From positions 1-64,000 of the forward strand of contig AJFK01000227.1 in the NCBI GenBank assembly GCA_000467715.1: a stretch of 64,000 bases of DNA, in the 5' to 3' direction. The stretch comes from Hysterium pulicare CBS 123377. Its lineage: Eukaryota; Ascomycota; Dothideomycetes; Hysteriales; Hysteriaceae. The notes below the pieces were generated by a model. The model was given only the letters and a program-made list of their open reading frames with translations. It was not told the DNA's origin and did not search any database. The first letter of the stretch is position 1. Every line of letters begins with the position of its first letter. This document shows positions 10,486 through 21,874 of this stretch, piece by piece. The position numbers and the translations under genes are program-made.

Positions 10486-11475
10486 CTAGCACGTGAGATC
10501 GTAGAGTGGTTTTACAGATCCAATGTCACCTGTTGGCAGGATACCGAAACTTGGGCTTGGGGTTCCGGGCTCGGCATCCTGTAGTGTATACCAGTACGTG
10601 TTGATTTTTCCGAGTAGCGCGCAGGCCGTTTGAGCCCAGTACGTCCGAGCATTCTGCGTGCTGGCCACAGCGAGGTTCTCCTTCGGACCGCTTACGGGCC
10701 AACCAGTTTCGGTAACCCAGACAGGCTTCCCCATAGCAGCGCCAACGGTTGCGTGATATGCGTCGAAGAACGTAGCGTTCGCATTTTCGATTGAGTTCGA
10801 CATGGTCGTTTGGTAGTACGGATACTGTTTCAAGATTAGACTCTGCGATATAATCTATTGTGCTTTACTTACCGCGTCCATCAGAATGATATCGCAAGCG
10901 GAAATGAGCGGGTTATTGGATGCGTTGACAAAAGCAGTCCATGTGTCCACGTGACCAATGAGTTTTCCGCTTGCCGCTGTCCCCTTGATCGTATTTCGGA
11001 CTTGGGTAATGTAGCTAACAAGATCGGAAGGATTGGCACCAGCACCAGAGTTGTTCTCGATTCCAGTCGGGGAAATGCGGTAAAGATCCTCGCTTCCTAC
11101 GGAAATAGCAGCGATGAGTTTGGTAAAGGCAGTTCCATATTGCGAGATGGCGCTTTTTAGGGCAGCGAGCTCGTTGTTGAATCCGGCTTGCCCCGCTGAG
11201 GCCCAAAGCCCAAGTAGGAGTGTGGTATTGGTGTCGATGGCTGCTTGGATAGCTGAAATGGGAGTATTGGTGGTGCCTGACTGAATCATGGTATACAGAC
11301 GGGCACTGTTGAAGCCTCCGACTCCGGGAAGCTTTTTGGCAGCATTGAATTCAGCTTCGAAGTCAGCGGCCTGCTTTGCTGCGCCGGTGGTGAATGAGCT
11401 CCCATAGTTGAAGCCGCGGTATTGAGCATTAGCGGTCGTAAGGGTGGCCAAGAGGCAGGCGATAGTAAAACGCAT
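10486..11475 (-). CDS. GH17 glucan endo-1,3-beta-glucosidase, secreted
   Basis: Two exons, complement(join(10486..10824,10873..11475)), encode 313 residues. The 48-bp intron (GTAAGT..GAAACAG) joins DIILMDA to YPYYQTTM. A signal peptide (MRFTIACLLATLTTANAQ) is followed at once by YRGFNYG, the start of a GH17 TIM barrel. The acid/base Glu sits in VGSEDLYR and the nucleophile Glu in WVTETGWP. YWYTLQDAEPG and FGILPTGD close the barrel. The enzyme cuts or remodels beta-1,3-glucan in the cell wall. I chose the inner ATG because it begins the signal peptide directly. The protein ends right after the catalytic domain (PLYDLTC). The following 42 codons in a shifted frame are Ser/Thr-rich, as in the tails of eglC-type relatives (see findings). 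Confidence 0.92.
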
Positions 11476-12789
11476 GATGTAGTAATACAAGGTGACGAGA
11501 AGAGAACGACAGAAAGGGGTTAGAATACGATAGGTGAAGTAGGTTAAAAGTCTTGAAAGCAGTAAGACGGTGGAGATGGAGATTGGAAGACGGGAATGTT
11601 GATGGAGGGAGGTGTTTTATTTTGGGATTCTCTTGGTGACGTCGACGCTGACTTTTTACGAGGCGCAGGGGTTAGTCAAGGGGAAGAGCAAGAGTCCCAC
11701 AAGGTCGGAAGACTACATGTCCAAACGGGGACGGATGGGGAACAAATTGAGCAAACATGCACCTCGAATGGATCGCCACTCGATCTAATACCTAGCGAGT
11801 TCTGCAATGCCACGCCAGCTGGGAAAAGCGGGGAAGAAGCATCAAATCTGCAGTCATCCAACGTCAACAGCTGCATGTACTGTACGTAAGCCTCCATTGA
11901 CCTCCAATTGCACTTTTGTCTTCAGCGACGGCGGATTTTCCGTGCCTGGCGATCGTGATGGTCTGCTGCAGGTACCCCCAACAATGTTCCTCAACATGTT
12001 TGGCTTGGAGAGTGTTTGTTTGCCATCGCACAAGAAACTCGTGCTTTCTACTCGTATGGCCTCTGAACAGTGGACACGTTGCTGTCTCATAAGGTGCTGA
12101 CTCTGGAGGATGAATCCCGCAACTCAGCTCCGCGGCGTCGGAGGTCAAGCGCTTAGCGGCGGGTGCGCGGTACTGCTGAGGGGTGCACTATTGACTTGGA
12201 CCTTTGCGCAATCCATTGAGCGCAGTCGCGAAGATGAAGTTGATGGGTGTGGTCTATGATGGTTAGGAATGAGGTGAGGTTGTCGCTGTCAAGCCATCTC
12301 GCTTCCACACTGGAGCCTCCACATCGGGACACGCCACCATTCCGAAAAAGTACTGGCCTGTGTCCCAGTCCGGGGCTTGACATGTGCAACCTTTTTGCCA
12401 ATCACATGCGGACCTCTTGAGAGAGCAATACATCTGTTTTTTCCCTTCTGCCTGGTAAAGAGACACTTGGTGGAATGTTTTTAGACGTTCTTGTTATTGA
12501 CCTAGGATATCCGAATCGAGAAGCGACATATCTATGGTTGCATCTTGATTGAGATACTCTAGCAGTCCACTCGCTCCAGAATGGCAACACGGAAAGAGGC
12601 TCAGCTTACTCAAGCTCAGAGCTGCACTTGGATGTTGAGCAGCAATGAAGAATGAGAATGAAAACTTGATACGAGCTACAACCTAACTGTCTCCGGTTTT
12701 CCTATCCAGGCAATCCAGGCAAATGCCACCGTTCCCGCCTCCTCATTCGATGAGTAATCCATATATCATAGGTACCGTGAATCATAGCA

Positions 12790-12791
<2 letters not shown>
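11476..12791. other. Intergenic, no supported gene
   Basis: Upstream region of the GH17 gene and downstream of the kelch gene. Short frames occur on both strands, but none has a domain, good codon flow or introns that connect it to another piece. Confidence 0.5.

Positions 12792-12824
<33 letters not shown>
12792..12824. repeat. (CAT)11 microsatellite
   Basis: Eleven perfect or near-perfect CAT/ATC triplets lie just downstream of the kelch-protein stop codon, in the presumed 3' untranslated region. Confidence 0.9.
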
Positions 12825-12850
12825 AACGCTCATAACACATGAAATCCATG

Positions 12851-15017
12851 TCAGACATTCATCTCCTTGTCGTGACTCCCGATCCTAATAATCGGAACTC
12901 CCCACCTCGCGCCCGCCTGCACAGTGGTCGCCGGGAGCTCAGTCGCATACGTGACACAATCCCTCTCCGCCTCAGGTGTGATAGCCGTATCAGGAAACTC
13001 GGCTCTGCACTCCGTTCCCACGAGCTCAAGGTGCGGTTTCTCTGCATCGGGCGAAAGTTCGCACGTGCCTTCCCCATCAGCTTCTGTGGGACTATTGAGT
13101 CTATCCGTACCCCGAGTCAGTCGTCGACGACGCATAAAGTAGAAGGATAACAGTAAGCATGCGCAAACGATAGCAGTTATCCCGCCAACGGCGCTTCCAG
13201 CTATGACACCCTTGCGAGTTCCGGGTATCATGGACGAATGATGATAAGTCGGTTTTGGGGTTGGGGTCACAGGCGCGTTTGAATAGATCCTCGTCATGGT
13301 CATGATATTGCCAAGTGCTGGATCATTCCAGCCATCCACTGGCTCCTTAAGAGTCGCAGATCCATTCGGTGTTCCTCCAAGGGTTTGAACGAGATCGTCG
13401 CTGAGTTGGTAAGGAGGTGACGTTGAGTTATAGACGCTACCCCAGATCAAGTTTGTCAAGTCCAACACGGCGACGCCTCCCTTTTCCCAATCACACTGAT
13501 TAAGTGGCCTACCATGTCCACCAACGGTGAGTAGTTGGTTGCTTGTGACAAGATGGCAAGTATGGCCCCAGCGCGAAGCGTGTCCACTATAGACTTGGGT
13601 CCAGGTGAAGGAAGGGAGAGACAGAATATAGACATCATCATAATATATGGTTCCATTACTCTGGAGTGGATCGCGTCCCCCATAGAGATATCTATGATAA
13701 CAAAGGTTAAGAGCTTGATTCGGATGCAGTGATGCCTAGTACATACATGTTGTGACTCGAGTTATCCGCCGCAGATACAACAATGGTACAAAAGTCGATA
13801 CGCGCAGCAGGAATGGTCCCCGATGTAGTCTGGCTATACCAAGTACCATTCACCGCAGTGCCGTTGGCGTAAGAAGCAATGTCGAATACGTCAACCGAAG
13901 TGAGGTTCAACTAACCAAATTAGGACTTGACAACAGTTTAGAGTAAATGATAAATGTAGATCGATAAGGCTGGTCCAAAAGCTAAAGCAAACGCATGTTG
14001 CCACATGGCCTTGATCGACCGCATAGGGTGCTGACAGAGCTAAAGAGACATACCAAGCGTCCACTAGTAGGAGTGCTGATCTTTGATTGGTCGTCGACTT
14101 GACCACTGAGAGCAACCAGAACTCCATTTTCCCCAACTCCGGGTACGTATTGCATGGCCCCTCCGACTCTTGGCAGATACTCTTTCATACCCGAGGTGGA
14201 AATATTCCTAGACGTTTGTCTTACAAGATCAATAGCTACCATACCATCCAAATAGATCGTGGTAGTGCCAAGGGTTGGCGTTCTGGATGAGGTCCCATTG
14301 TCTAATTGACCATTGAGATAGAAAGCCAAACCCTGATCAGGGGCCTCTGCTGCCGCCCCAAAGCTCGGGGTCCAATCTTGTTCAATATCATATTGATCCC
14401 ATACTTGGGTCGAATTGGTGAAGGACCAGAGCGGATACTGATCGGAGTACATATCGCTTCTATTTTCGAACGACCTGTTGCCCTCGAATGATGTACCGGC
14501 ATAAGTGAAGATCCTTGAATCGTTCGCTGGCCCTTCAAACATAGCCCCGCGAATGGCATGGCGAACGAGAGTTCCCGTCTGAGGATTAGGAGCCTCTGCC
14601 AAGGCTATGTAAGAGAGGTTGGTCTTCCAATCCCAAGAAGTAGTCAGATCAACCTGAAGGAGAAATTGGTCTTGCGAACAGTTAGAGAGAGCGCCTCCAA
14701 TTTTCAATTGTGTCACAGGGCTGACTTACTGACTCCCACTGTGCTATTTGTCCAATTATTCTGGTGTTGGGGAACATTGAATGTTTGAATCCCGCCATGG
14801 ATGTATAGCGTATTCTCCTTGACGATAGCTGAGCATAGAATGTTAGCTACAGGCAATCAACCTATAGTCCGATGTTAAGCGTACATGAGTGATACCAGCG
14901 CTGACAGAAATAGGCAACTACATCTGATGGAGAGAGGATGTGTGGTATTTGCGCCGCTGTGGGAGCAACAAGACAATATATGCCCAGAATAATCGTGCCG
15001 GGGTGCAATTGTGCCAT
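12851..15017 (-). CDS. Kelch-repeat single-pass membrane protein
   Basis: Five exons, complement(join(12851..13691,13747..13910,14054..14670,14730..14828,14885..15017)), encode 617 residues. Introns of 56, 59, 143 and 55 bp have GTACGC, GTAAGT, GTATGT and GTATGT donors, and all phases agree. A signal peptide starts the protein (MAQLHPGTIILGIYC.., ending TAAQ). Kelch-type blades follow: LYIHGGIQTF, LLQVDLTTSWDW, SGRLLNLTSVDVFDIASY, NGTWYSQTTSG, HNIYLYGGRDP, DDVYILSLPSFTWTQV and HLVTSNQLLTVGGHG. Many NxS/T sites suggest an extracellular beta-propeller. One transmembrane helix near residues 500-524 (GVIAGSAVGG.. to LLLSFYF) is followed by basic RRRR and a cytosolic tail of about 90 residues. Such fungal cell-surface kelch proteins have been linked to cell-end or wall functions; no role is proven here. 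Confidence 0.9.
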
Positions 15018-17516
15018 TGTAACCTTAGACTGCAAGGGACAATCCAATATAGTGTAGAGGAGGCCGCTCTTGCCATCAAATTCTACATTATCAGGCGACA
15101 GAATTGATTCCAAACTTGCGCTTGTTGTCTGGTTTATGAGCACTCAGACTGGACTCCAAGCCTTCATCACTCGGTCCCACACCTTGCAGTAGGCGTAAAC
15201 GAGTTGCAGTGTTAGCACTCAGTACTAAGCAGAACCCTTGCATCCGCCGGTATCGAATAGCGCGCGCATGTTGGACCCCAATCTAGTACATACCAAGATT
15301 ATCGGCTGCTGCGTGGCACAGTCACGAAGTCTGGAATCTTCTCTCGCAGCTGTTTCTCCTACTTTTACCTATTGCGGTCTGACAAACCGATCGATCTTCG
15401 GTGTTGGCTTGTCCGAAGCCAATCTCCCCAGCCCACGGACAAGCCTGGCATCCTCTGAGATAACATGTTCTGCTGAGTAAACCTGTGGTCCCCCACCGGG
15501 GCTCGGTGATGGCTTCCTACGTTGTAAGCTGGTCTTATTATCTGAACCAGGGAATTCACGAGAAGGCGTTTGCCGGAGAGAGGCTGAGCTGACTGAGTAG
15601 CATCGTCAAATGCGCAAAAGGAGATGTCGAAAGCGAAAACAGCTCTTCAGCTCATCCTGTCATAACGCCGTCGCTGTCGGGTCACTCGGGCGGGTGAAGA
15701 GGGGCGGATGGACGAGGCTCTTCGCTGCTTGCAGGCCGCTTCAATTGGTCCCGACGGGTCATTCCCCGTATAAGGCCGTCCACGGGAGCCAGGGTCGTAG
15801 CGCAATCCTCTAGCGCCGCTTAAGAGTACCGGCAGCCATGACTATTAAAGAGTGCTCTGACTTTTCTCGACAAAATAAGTTAGATGGCTGATAGTTCTTC
15901 AGCAAAAGGATCATGCAGAGATTCAGTAACCCATATTGCATCTCTTAATCCGAGATGACTGGTATATATTGTCGTTGTGGGTCGAAGAATCCATCTTGCT
16001 TCAGTACTTCCATCAGCCCTATTGAGGTTCCAATCCGGCCACATTTATTTCCTGCGTTTAGCAGTAGTGAAAGTCGAAGAAGGTCGGAGACCCGAGTTGG
16101 AGTAAATATGTCCCCTGTAAAACATGTGAACACACTATCAGTGTGATGATTGGAAAAGTGATGCCTGTAAACGGACTAACTCACTTGAGAAGAAAATCAT
16201 ATAGACCAGCCACATTTTCATTTGTGCTCGCAGCAGCCATCCAACTTAACAATGGTCAGATCATGGCGTCAAGCCGTAGACGCAAAGATCGAACATAGTG
16301 GCGATTCCCGTGTAACCGTAGTGTCGTTTTGAGAGTTTGAGCGCACCATCTCTTCATCTTTCGATCTAGCTCTAACGCCTTGAATTATTCCCCTCGCGAC
16401 AAAGTTGTGGTGTGGCTGTAAGCCAACAGGGTAGCCCTGTACGATCCTGCAACGAAAGTCATTAGCTTGAAAACGCCTCCATTCAATGTTGCATCGTCCT
16501 TTGTTTCTTTGGTTCTTTGCTGATAAAGTCAATCCCAGAGGAGGTTGAAGAACGGAGGGCACGTCTGCTATTTAAGACAGCGATCTCGCCCCAGTCGTAT
16601 TCGATGGCCCATTACCAAAGCTTGCTTGTCTCATTAGTAATAAAGAAAATCGACTTGGCCCGGACTAAAATTTCCTGAAGAGGGAGCTCTTTAATTACTC
16701 AAAGTTGCCATTGGCTGTCCGAGCGTATTTTGTGGCGTTCTAAAAAGAGGTCGCACGCCGAAGAAAATCTGTTAGAGCGGCGCACGGAATTGCTCAGACT
16801 TGACGTTGGCACGTTCGAGAGGCGAGACACTAAAACGAAGACTATTTTCAGTGTCTTGCAGGTAAAAGTGCCCAGAGATGCATGAGAGGTGAGTTTTGGG
16901 TTGGATTTCTTCCTATTCTTAGACATGTGAACCATTATGTCGCGCTAGACTAGCTGGATCGTAGCGTCGTCTAGCCACCTTGGCAGCATCCACTAGGTAG
17001 TGAATTGCCGCAAGTGGCATATGCATGAGATAAATTACTTTGTCCTATTAATGTACTGTAGACCTCGCCTATGCCGCTCTCGTACGACGAATGAATTTGG
17101 TGACGTTCACTTTACTGGTGTGGGAGATCGAGTTCAAAAGCATAAAAAATAAATAAGGATCCCAAGCTAGATATCAGGTGCAGGTTCAAGTTAAGACTTC
17201 TAAGTTCGTATTTTAGTTCGACTTCCAGAATTGATTTCCTACCATCCAATACACCTCAAGTTGCTTCCAACCCACTCAACTTGGATTTATCATTCCCGAT
17301 ATTTCTTTCTTCGGACCCATCAGGATGTATTCCTCTGATAAGACTTTGCGAAAGTTCGCGAAGACTCGCTACTTTCGGGGAGAAGAAAAGACTACCCTGT
17401 ATCTGCATATGCTTGAGATATGGTGACCAAAAGCCCCAGAAAAAGAATTGGCATCTTTTACGGTCCAACTTCGGTACCGAATAACTCATAGGCTGTCATA
17501 TAGTATTAATCTGAAA
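15018..17516. other. 2.5-kb intergenic stretch, no supported gene
   Basis: No frame longer than about 100 codons and none with a recognised domain. No tRNA-like or repeat structure was recognised by eye. It may hold promoters for the kelch gene and unannotated noncoding RNA, but nothing supports that directly. Confidence 0.5.
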
Positions 17517-18614
17517 TCAAATACAGAGACGACTTGGTGTTGTCAGATGTCGCAGATTGTCGTAATTGGATTCGTGTAGCCAATCATGGTCCTCAAGCCA
17601 GCTAGATCTACCAGTCATGCAGTCTTTCATGAATACACGACCGTCTTCATGTTCGAGAGGCGAACCCGCAAAGCGGGCAAGCACTACGGCCCACTTAATA
17701 TTTGAGGAACGCCGACCAACTTTGCTCACCGCATCTGCCATTGACTCTGCGAGGATCCATTCTGATTGTCTGGCTAGTGTATTGGGGCAGGTATTGCAAG
17801 CTCGACTTGCATGCACAGCGTGCGGTGTAGCGTCTGGCGTAGAATAGGTCAAGTTGATCACAAGCTCTTGTAAGGGAAGTCCGTGGAGACGGTCGTGTCC
17901 AGGTTCAACTTCTAGTATGCTTGGAACATCGTCAAGATTAAGCAAGGCTGGACATATGCTTGGAAGACGGACGTAGAGACGGCTAAGCGTTGGAGCATGT
18001 TGAAGAATCAACGGACACCTGTGGCCTGAAAAAGTCAGGCCTTCCCATTTCAGGTCGATGATCAAAGTCGATAGAACGCGTGGTGAGATTGGATCAAGTA
18101 AAACACGTAAGAAATCGCCCGTCAAGGAGAATAAAGGCTGGTCGAGTGTGTCATGTATTGGAAAACCGGCTGAGGAATAATCTTGGATATGAAGTGAGCG
18201 AAGTTGATGAGAATGTTGGAGGAGCATGCTGATGAACTCGATGCTCCGCCAATGAATAGCATCGACGCCCAATTTGGGAACACGCGTCAGAACAGGTTCA
18301 TTTGCGGGGTCAGTATATGGAACCTCTCTTCCGGAAATAAGAGGCTCCATAGGCCTAGATGGGCTGAATAGTTCGATATGAAAATGCTTGAAGCGGGTTC
18401 GGTACAATCTCCGTACGTCTGCGGACAAGAAAACTACGAGTGCATTCCTTGGTGAAATCCTGAGGTCCTCTATGTCTTCAAAGAGGACATCACGAGCCGC
18501 AGAGTACCAGCGTTTGCTAATAGTTAAGAGGCTTAGTTGTGCCCTAAATTCCCGTATTCCCACCAGTCGAAGAATATGGAGCAATAGCTCCATGGGTAAA
18601 GCTCCGAGCGACAT
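17517..18614 (-). CDS. F-box protein
   Basis: A single-exon gene of 365 residues when started at the ATG that opens the F-box (SLGALPMELLLHILRLVG). The frame continues upstream to 18788, so a longer form with 58 more residues is possible, but that extension has no domain look. The F-box is followed by SKRWYSAARDVLFEDIEDL, the usual second half that contacts Skp1. The rest has irregular leucine-rich spacing (LRSLHIQDYSS, LSTLIIDLKWEG, LSRLYVRLPS), compatible with a degenerate LRR-like substrate-binding region. Expected role: adaptor in an SCF ubiquitin ligase; the substrate is unknown. Confidence 0.8.
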   Translation of the reverse strand: MSLGALPMELLLHILRLVGIREFRAQLSLLTISKRWYSAARDVLFEDIEDLRISPRNALVVFLSADVRRLYRTRFKHFHIELFSPSRPMEPLISGREVPYTDPANEPVLTRVPKLGVDAIHWRSIEFISMLLQHSHQLRSLHIQDYSSAGFPIHDTLDQPLFSLTGDFLRVLLDPISPRVLSTLIIDLKWEGLTFSGHRCPLILQHAPTLSRLYVRLPSICPALLNLDDVPSILEVEPGHDRLHGLPLQELVINLTYSTPDATPHAVHASRACNTCPNTLARQSEWILAESMADAVSKVGRRSSNIKWAVVLARFAGSPLEHEDGRVFMKDCMTGRSSWLEDHDWLHESNYDNLRHLTTPSRLCI

Positions 18615-20534
18615 GGTTAGACACCAAATGGTGGACAGGTGTAATGTGAGTAATGAAAGTTGTTTGAAAGATAAGGTTCCAATTCGGAAATGGCCGAAAC
18701 TGTCGCAGGATGAGGGCATTCCCAAGTTGTGTATTGAGGTTTGAGAAGGATGAGAAGGATGAGTCAAGGATCGGGCATGGATGCGCATCTTCTATTTTGA
18801 GCGCTATTCCACTTTAGATCTGGAGCCTTGGCATTCACTGTCAGCAAGACAACAGACGGCTTTTCTTCACAAATTTTGTTTCGAGTTATATAGAACTAGC
18901 ACGATCAAGTGAGACGGTAACTATTTCTCTGGAAAGCTGCAACATTGCCAACTTAAACACAGCAGGATAGGGAATTGCATTGCGCAAACTTTCTGAGCAC
19001 GATATGTGGAGTGCCTCAGAATTGAGACTCGGATATAGAAACCACTTCAAGGGCAATATTTCGTATCATTGGGTCAAATCTTCCAATCCCTTGAGAGTCT
19101 TATCCAGCTCCAGCCGCCGGAATGGAAATCATCTGTCAGGAGATCAGGGTGGAAAAACGTAACTGTTTGTTCCATGAGCAACCGGACAGAAGCGCTGGTT
19201 TACTTAGCTCCGTACCTTTGTACTGTGGTCAGTCGACCAGCTCACGTAGAGCAGACGCAGTGTCGAGGCAACCCATCAAAAAGGTCGAGTCATCCTGAGG
19301 TAGCAGTCCCGCCCATGAAGCGGGGTCTTTCACCGACGTAGTTCGAATATCGGGCGAATCATCGGGCGAATCATCGGGCAAATGCTTGATACTCTCAAAA
19401 GCCAAAAATTGGAGACATCTTGGCCATGATTTCATATGTACGTTGTCGAGAAGTCTACTTAGCCGACCAGCTACCCCAGATTGCCGGACCGCCCCGGGGA
19501 TGACTGAAGCATCAAGAGCTCCATAATAAGCAATAGGAGATTGGTTGACCGTCCGTAGTGATGATAAGGTGCCTTTTACGAGAATCTTATCTGGGAATAT
19601 GACGAACATTTTGTTCTTGTTTTTTCTGACTGAAGATACTTGTATGCGCCGCACCAGGGCCCTTTCACGATCTGTCGATCGGCTCGCGATAGTGGGCTCG
19701 GTAATGGAGGGCTGCAAGACTTGACCGAATGGGCGCTTCGTTCATGCAGCAAGACGGGCCGTATCGTGAACGCTATTGCCTGGAGTCTGGAGAAGTAGTC
19801 ATCAGAACTGATAAACGAACCGTTGGCCTTACCAAATCCATGCTTGCATGTGCTTCAAGATGCCGGGCAATGAGGGGTCGGCGATATGATGTGCGGCATG
19901 GCTAGCATTGCCCACCAACCCAGATCGAATCATGCAGCTGCTGTACGCCATCAGAGTTCCTGGGTGCTCACAGTCAAATAGAGGTCGTTGTTCGTGATAC
20001 ACCCAGGGAGTCCGCGTACGACAAACATCTCCAACGTTGTTCGTCAGCCTTATTAAGACCGTGCCCTCGGTTCAACGTTGCCGCTCGGCCACGGCCAACG
20101 AACCCCGGTTGCGGCTGCTTCCGATTTCTTCCTTTTCACCTACCTAGGTACACCGACCATTCTTACAGCGCCAATACCCACTTCCACATGTCCGCGCCGC
20201 CTACATAAAATACCCAGATCCCTCATAACCGGCAGCATCTTCAAAGGGATATCATTCAACAGACACCCACAAACAGTCCTTGGCACTGTCGAAGCGAAGG
20301 AAAGCCGATACGTCACTACGACTCGTTACGTTCTTGACCTCTCGAACTTTACGTTGACGAAGCTTCTTCTGTATCTATTCGGTGTATATGATTTCTCTAT
20401 ACCCGTAGCGGCCGAGCCTCGAGCCGAGTGTGAGTGGTTGAAGTCTACCCCGAAAGAAAACATCAGGCACCCAGAGCTTGATGCTCGACGAGCGGGAATT
20501 CAACCATTTAGAGCAGCACCCTACAAACGACAAA
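18615..20534. other. Intergenic; one uncertain reverse frame
   Basis: The only longer frame is 162 codons on the reverse strand (19229-19717). It has no recognised domain and contains a short repeat (DDSPDDSPD, from a GGGCGAATCATC-type repeat at about 19350). I do not call it a gene. The part just upstream of 20535 is the likely leader of the next gene. Confidence 0.4.
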
Positions 20535-21029
20535 ATGACGAGCAATAGACCGTTCCTCTCCAATTTCCTTGCGGCTTTCCGCGCCCATTCTGCAATTCAG
20601 AAAGCTGCGACAGCGCCATCATCAACCGCTGTAGTGACTACAGCTTATTCGCACAACACGTCCTCTAACACAGCCACTAATACATCTTCTACCACAACTC
20701 GAACTATCACTGCGAAGACCGGCCATACATCTACCGGGGCAACTACTGCAGCTGTTCAAGCAGCAGGACAGTTTCAGCCTACAAGACAGCATGCTCCTCC
20801 CTACCATCGGTCACCGTCACCCACAGCCTCTGGCTTCCCGATACCCGGTGCGCGCAGAGATAGACGGGGTTCAGATAGCTCGTCAGAAGGTTTCAGAGAA
20901 GTCTTGGGTTCAGAAAAGTGGTACATCGGGGGTCGGACAGCCGCGGGTGAGGAGAAGTTCTACAAGCTGGGGATGGTGAAAAGACACAGAAGTGCTGATC
21001 GCCTGAGCTTAGATAGACTCAGTATCTAG
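20535..21029 (+). CDS. Small conserved fungal protein of unknown function
   Basis: A single exon of 164 residues. It begins TSNRPFLSNFLAAFRAHSAIQ, passes through a long Thr/Ser/Ala-rich disordered stretch (about residues 25-90), and ends in an ordered, basic, repeat-free tail: GFREVLGSEKWYIGG, EEKFYKLGMVKRHRSADRLSLDRLS. The tail has the look of a conserved short motif protein in filamentous ascomycetes, but I cannot attach a function. A further in-frame ATG 57 bp upstream exists; the start in AAAATGACG was chosen because the ordered N-terminus begins there. Confidence 0.65.
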   Translation: MTSNRPFLSNFLAAFRAHSAIQKAATAPSSTAVVTTAYSHNTSSNTATNTSSTTTRTITAKTGHTSTGATTAAVQAAGQFQPTRQHAPPYHRSPSPTASGFPIPGARRDRRGSDSSSEGFREVLGSEKWYIGGRTAAGEEKFYKLGMVKRHRSADRLSLDRLSI

Positions 21030-21874
21030 AGGGTTGGCGATGGGCAACACAAAAGTAACCTATGGCATAGTAGGCGTTTAGGGAAAGAATCATCCGGGTT
21101 GGTCTGCACGTCCCTTCAGATGGACTGCTTCTTTTGCATTTATGGCGGGCGGGCCTTGGAGTTCCGGCGATATAGTGCATGTTAGATGGACCTAACAGAG
21201 CCGTGTGGCACTTATTGTACAGAAATTTTGACAGTCTACCCATCAAAGTGTCTGATTACTACGCAAATAGTCATCAACACGTGCTGCCAAGAGATCAGAT
21301 AGGACCTCCGAAAACGTTGGTGAGGCAATATGCATGCTTCACATTTCACTCCGCCAAATGGGACTGTGGGGAATAACTTCAACGGACACAGCCAATTATG
21401 ATTACGACTACTCCAAAAACGTCGGATATGATTCCGCAAGAGCTTGTTCCGAACGGCCTCTTCTGCTCCGAGTATCGGCACAAGAGTCACGGGAGCGGCC
21501 TTTTGCTGGCCGTGATGGCTTATCGGCATGAGGAGATGGTGCGGAAAAGCTTTCACTAACGCGGTTAAGACGGCAACCTCTACAAACAATTTGCCATTAC
21601 TTCCTGTGAGCTCTTCGCACTAACCCTCAGAATAGGTACGATTAACAACTAGAGGCGGCGAAACCAGTCCCCTAGTGAAAAGCTCAACGAACATGCCTGA
21701 GGGGTTTGAACTGACTCAGTCGCTTGTAGCTAAAGCGTACCGCTTTCTTCTCATCAAATATATCGTAGACTGTAGACAAAACCCTCAAATCTACCAGCGC
21801 TTTATTTTCCATTCTCTCTCACACCCAACGTTCTTAGTTGAAAGTCATTTCTATGCAATTCGATTTCAGAAGTC
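21030..21874. other. Intergenic, presumed MFS promoter
   Basis: Only short frames are present. The 3' part is the presumed promoter and leader of the downstream MFS transporter. No repeat or RNA gene was recognised. Confidence 0.5.

Noticed and set aside
19229-19717. 162-codon reverse frame
   Set aside because: No domain, contains a short DNA repeat, and has no supporting introns or start context.
20078-20548. 156-codon frame before the small conserved protein
   Set aside because: Overlaps the start of the better-supported frame, has no domain and looks like leader sequence.
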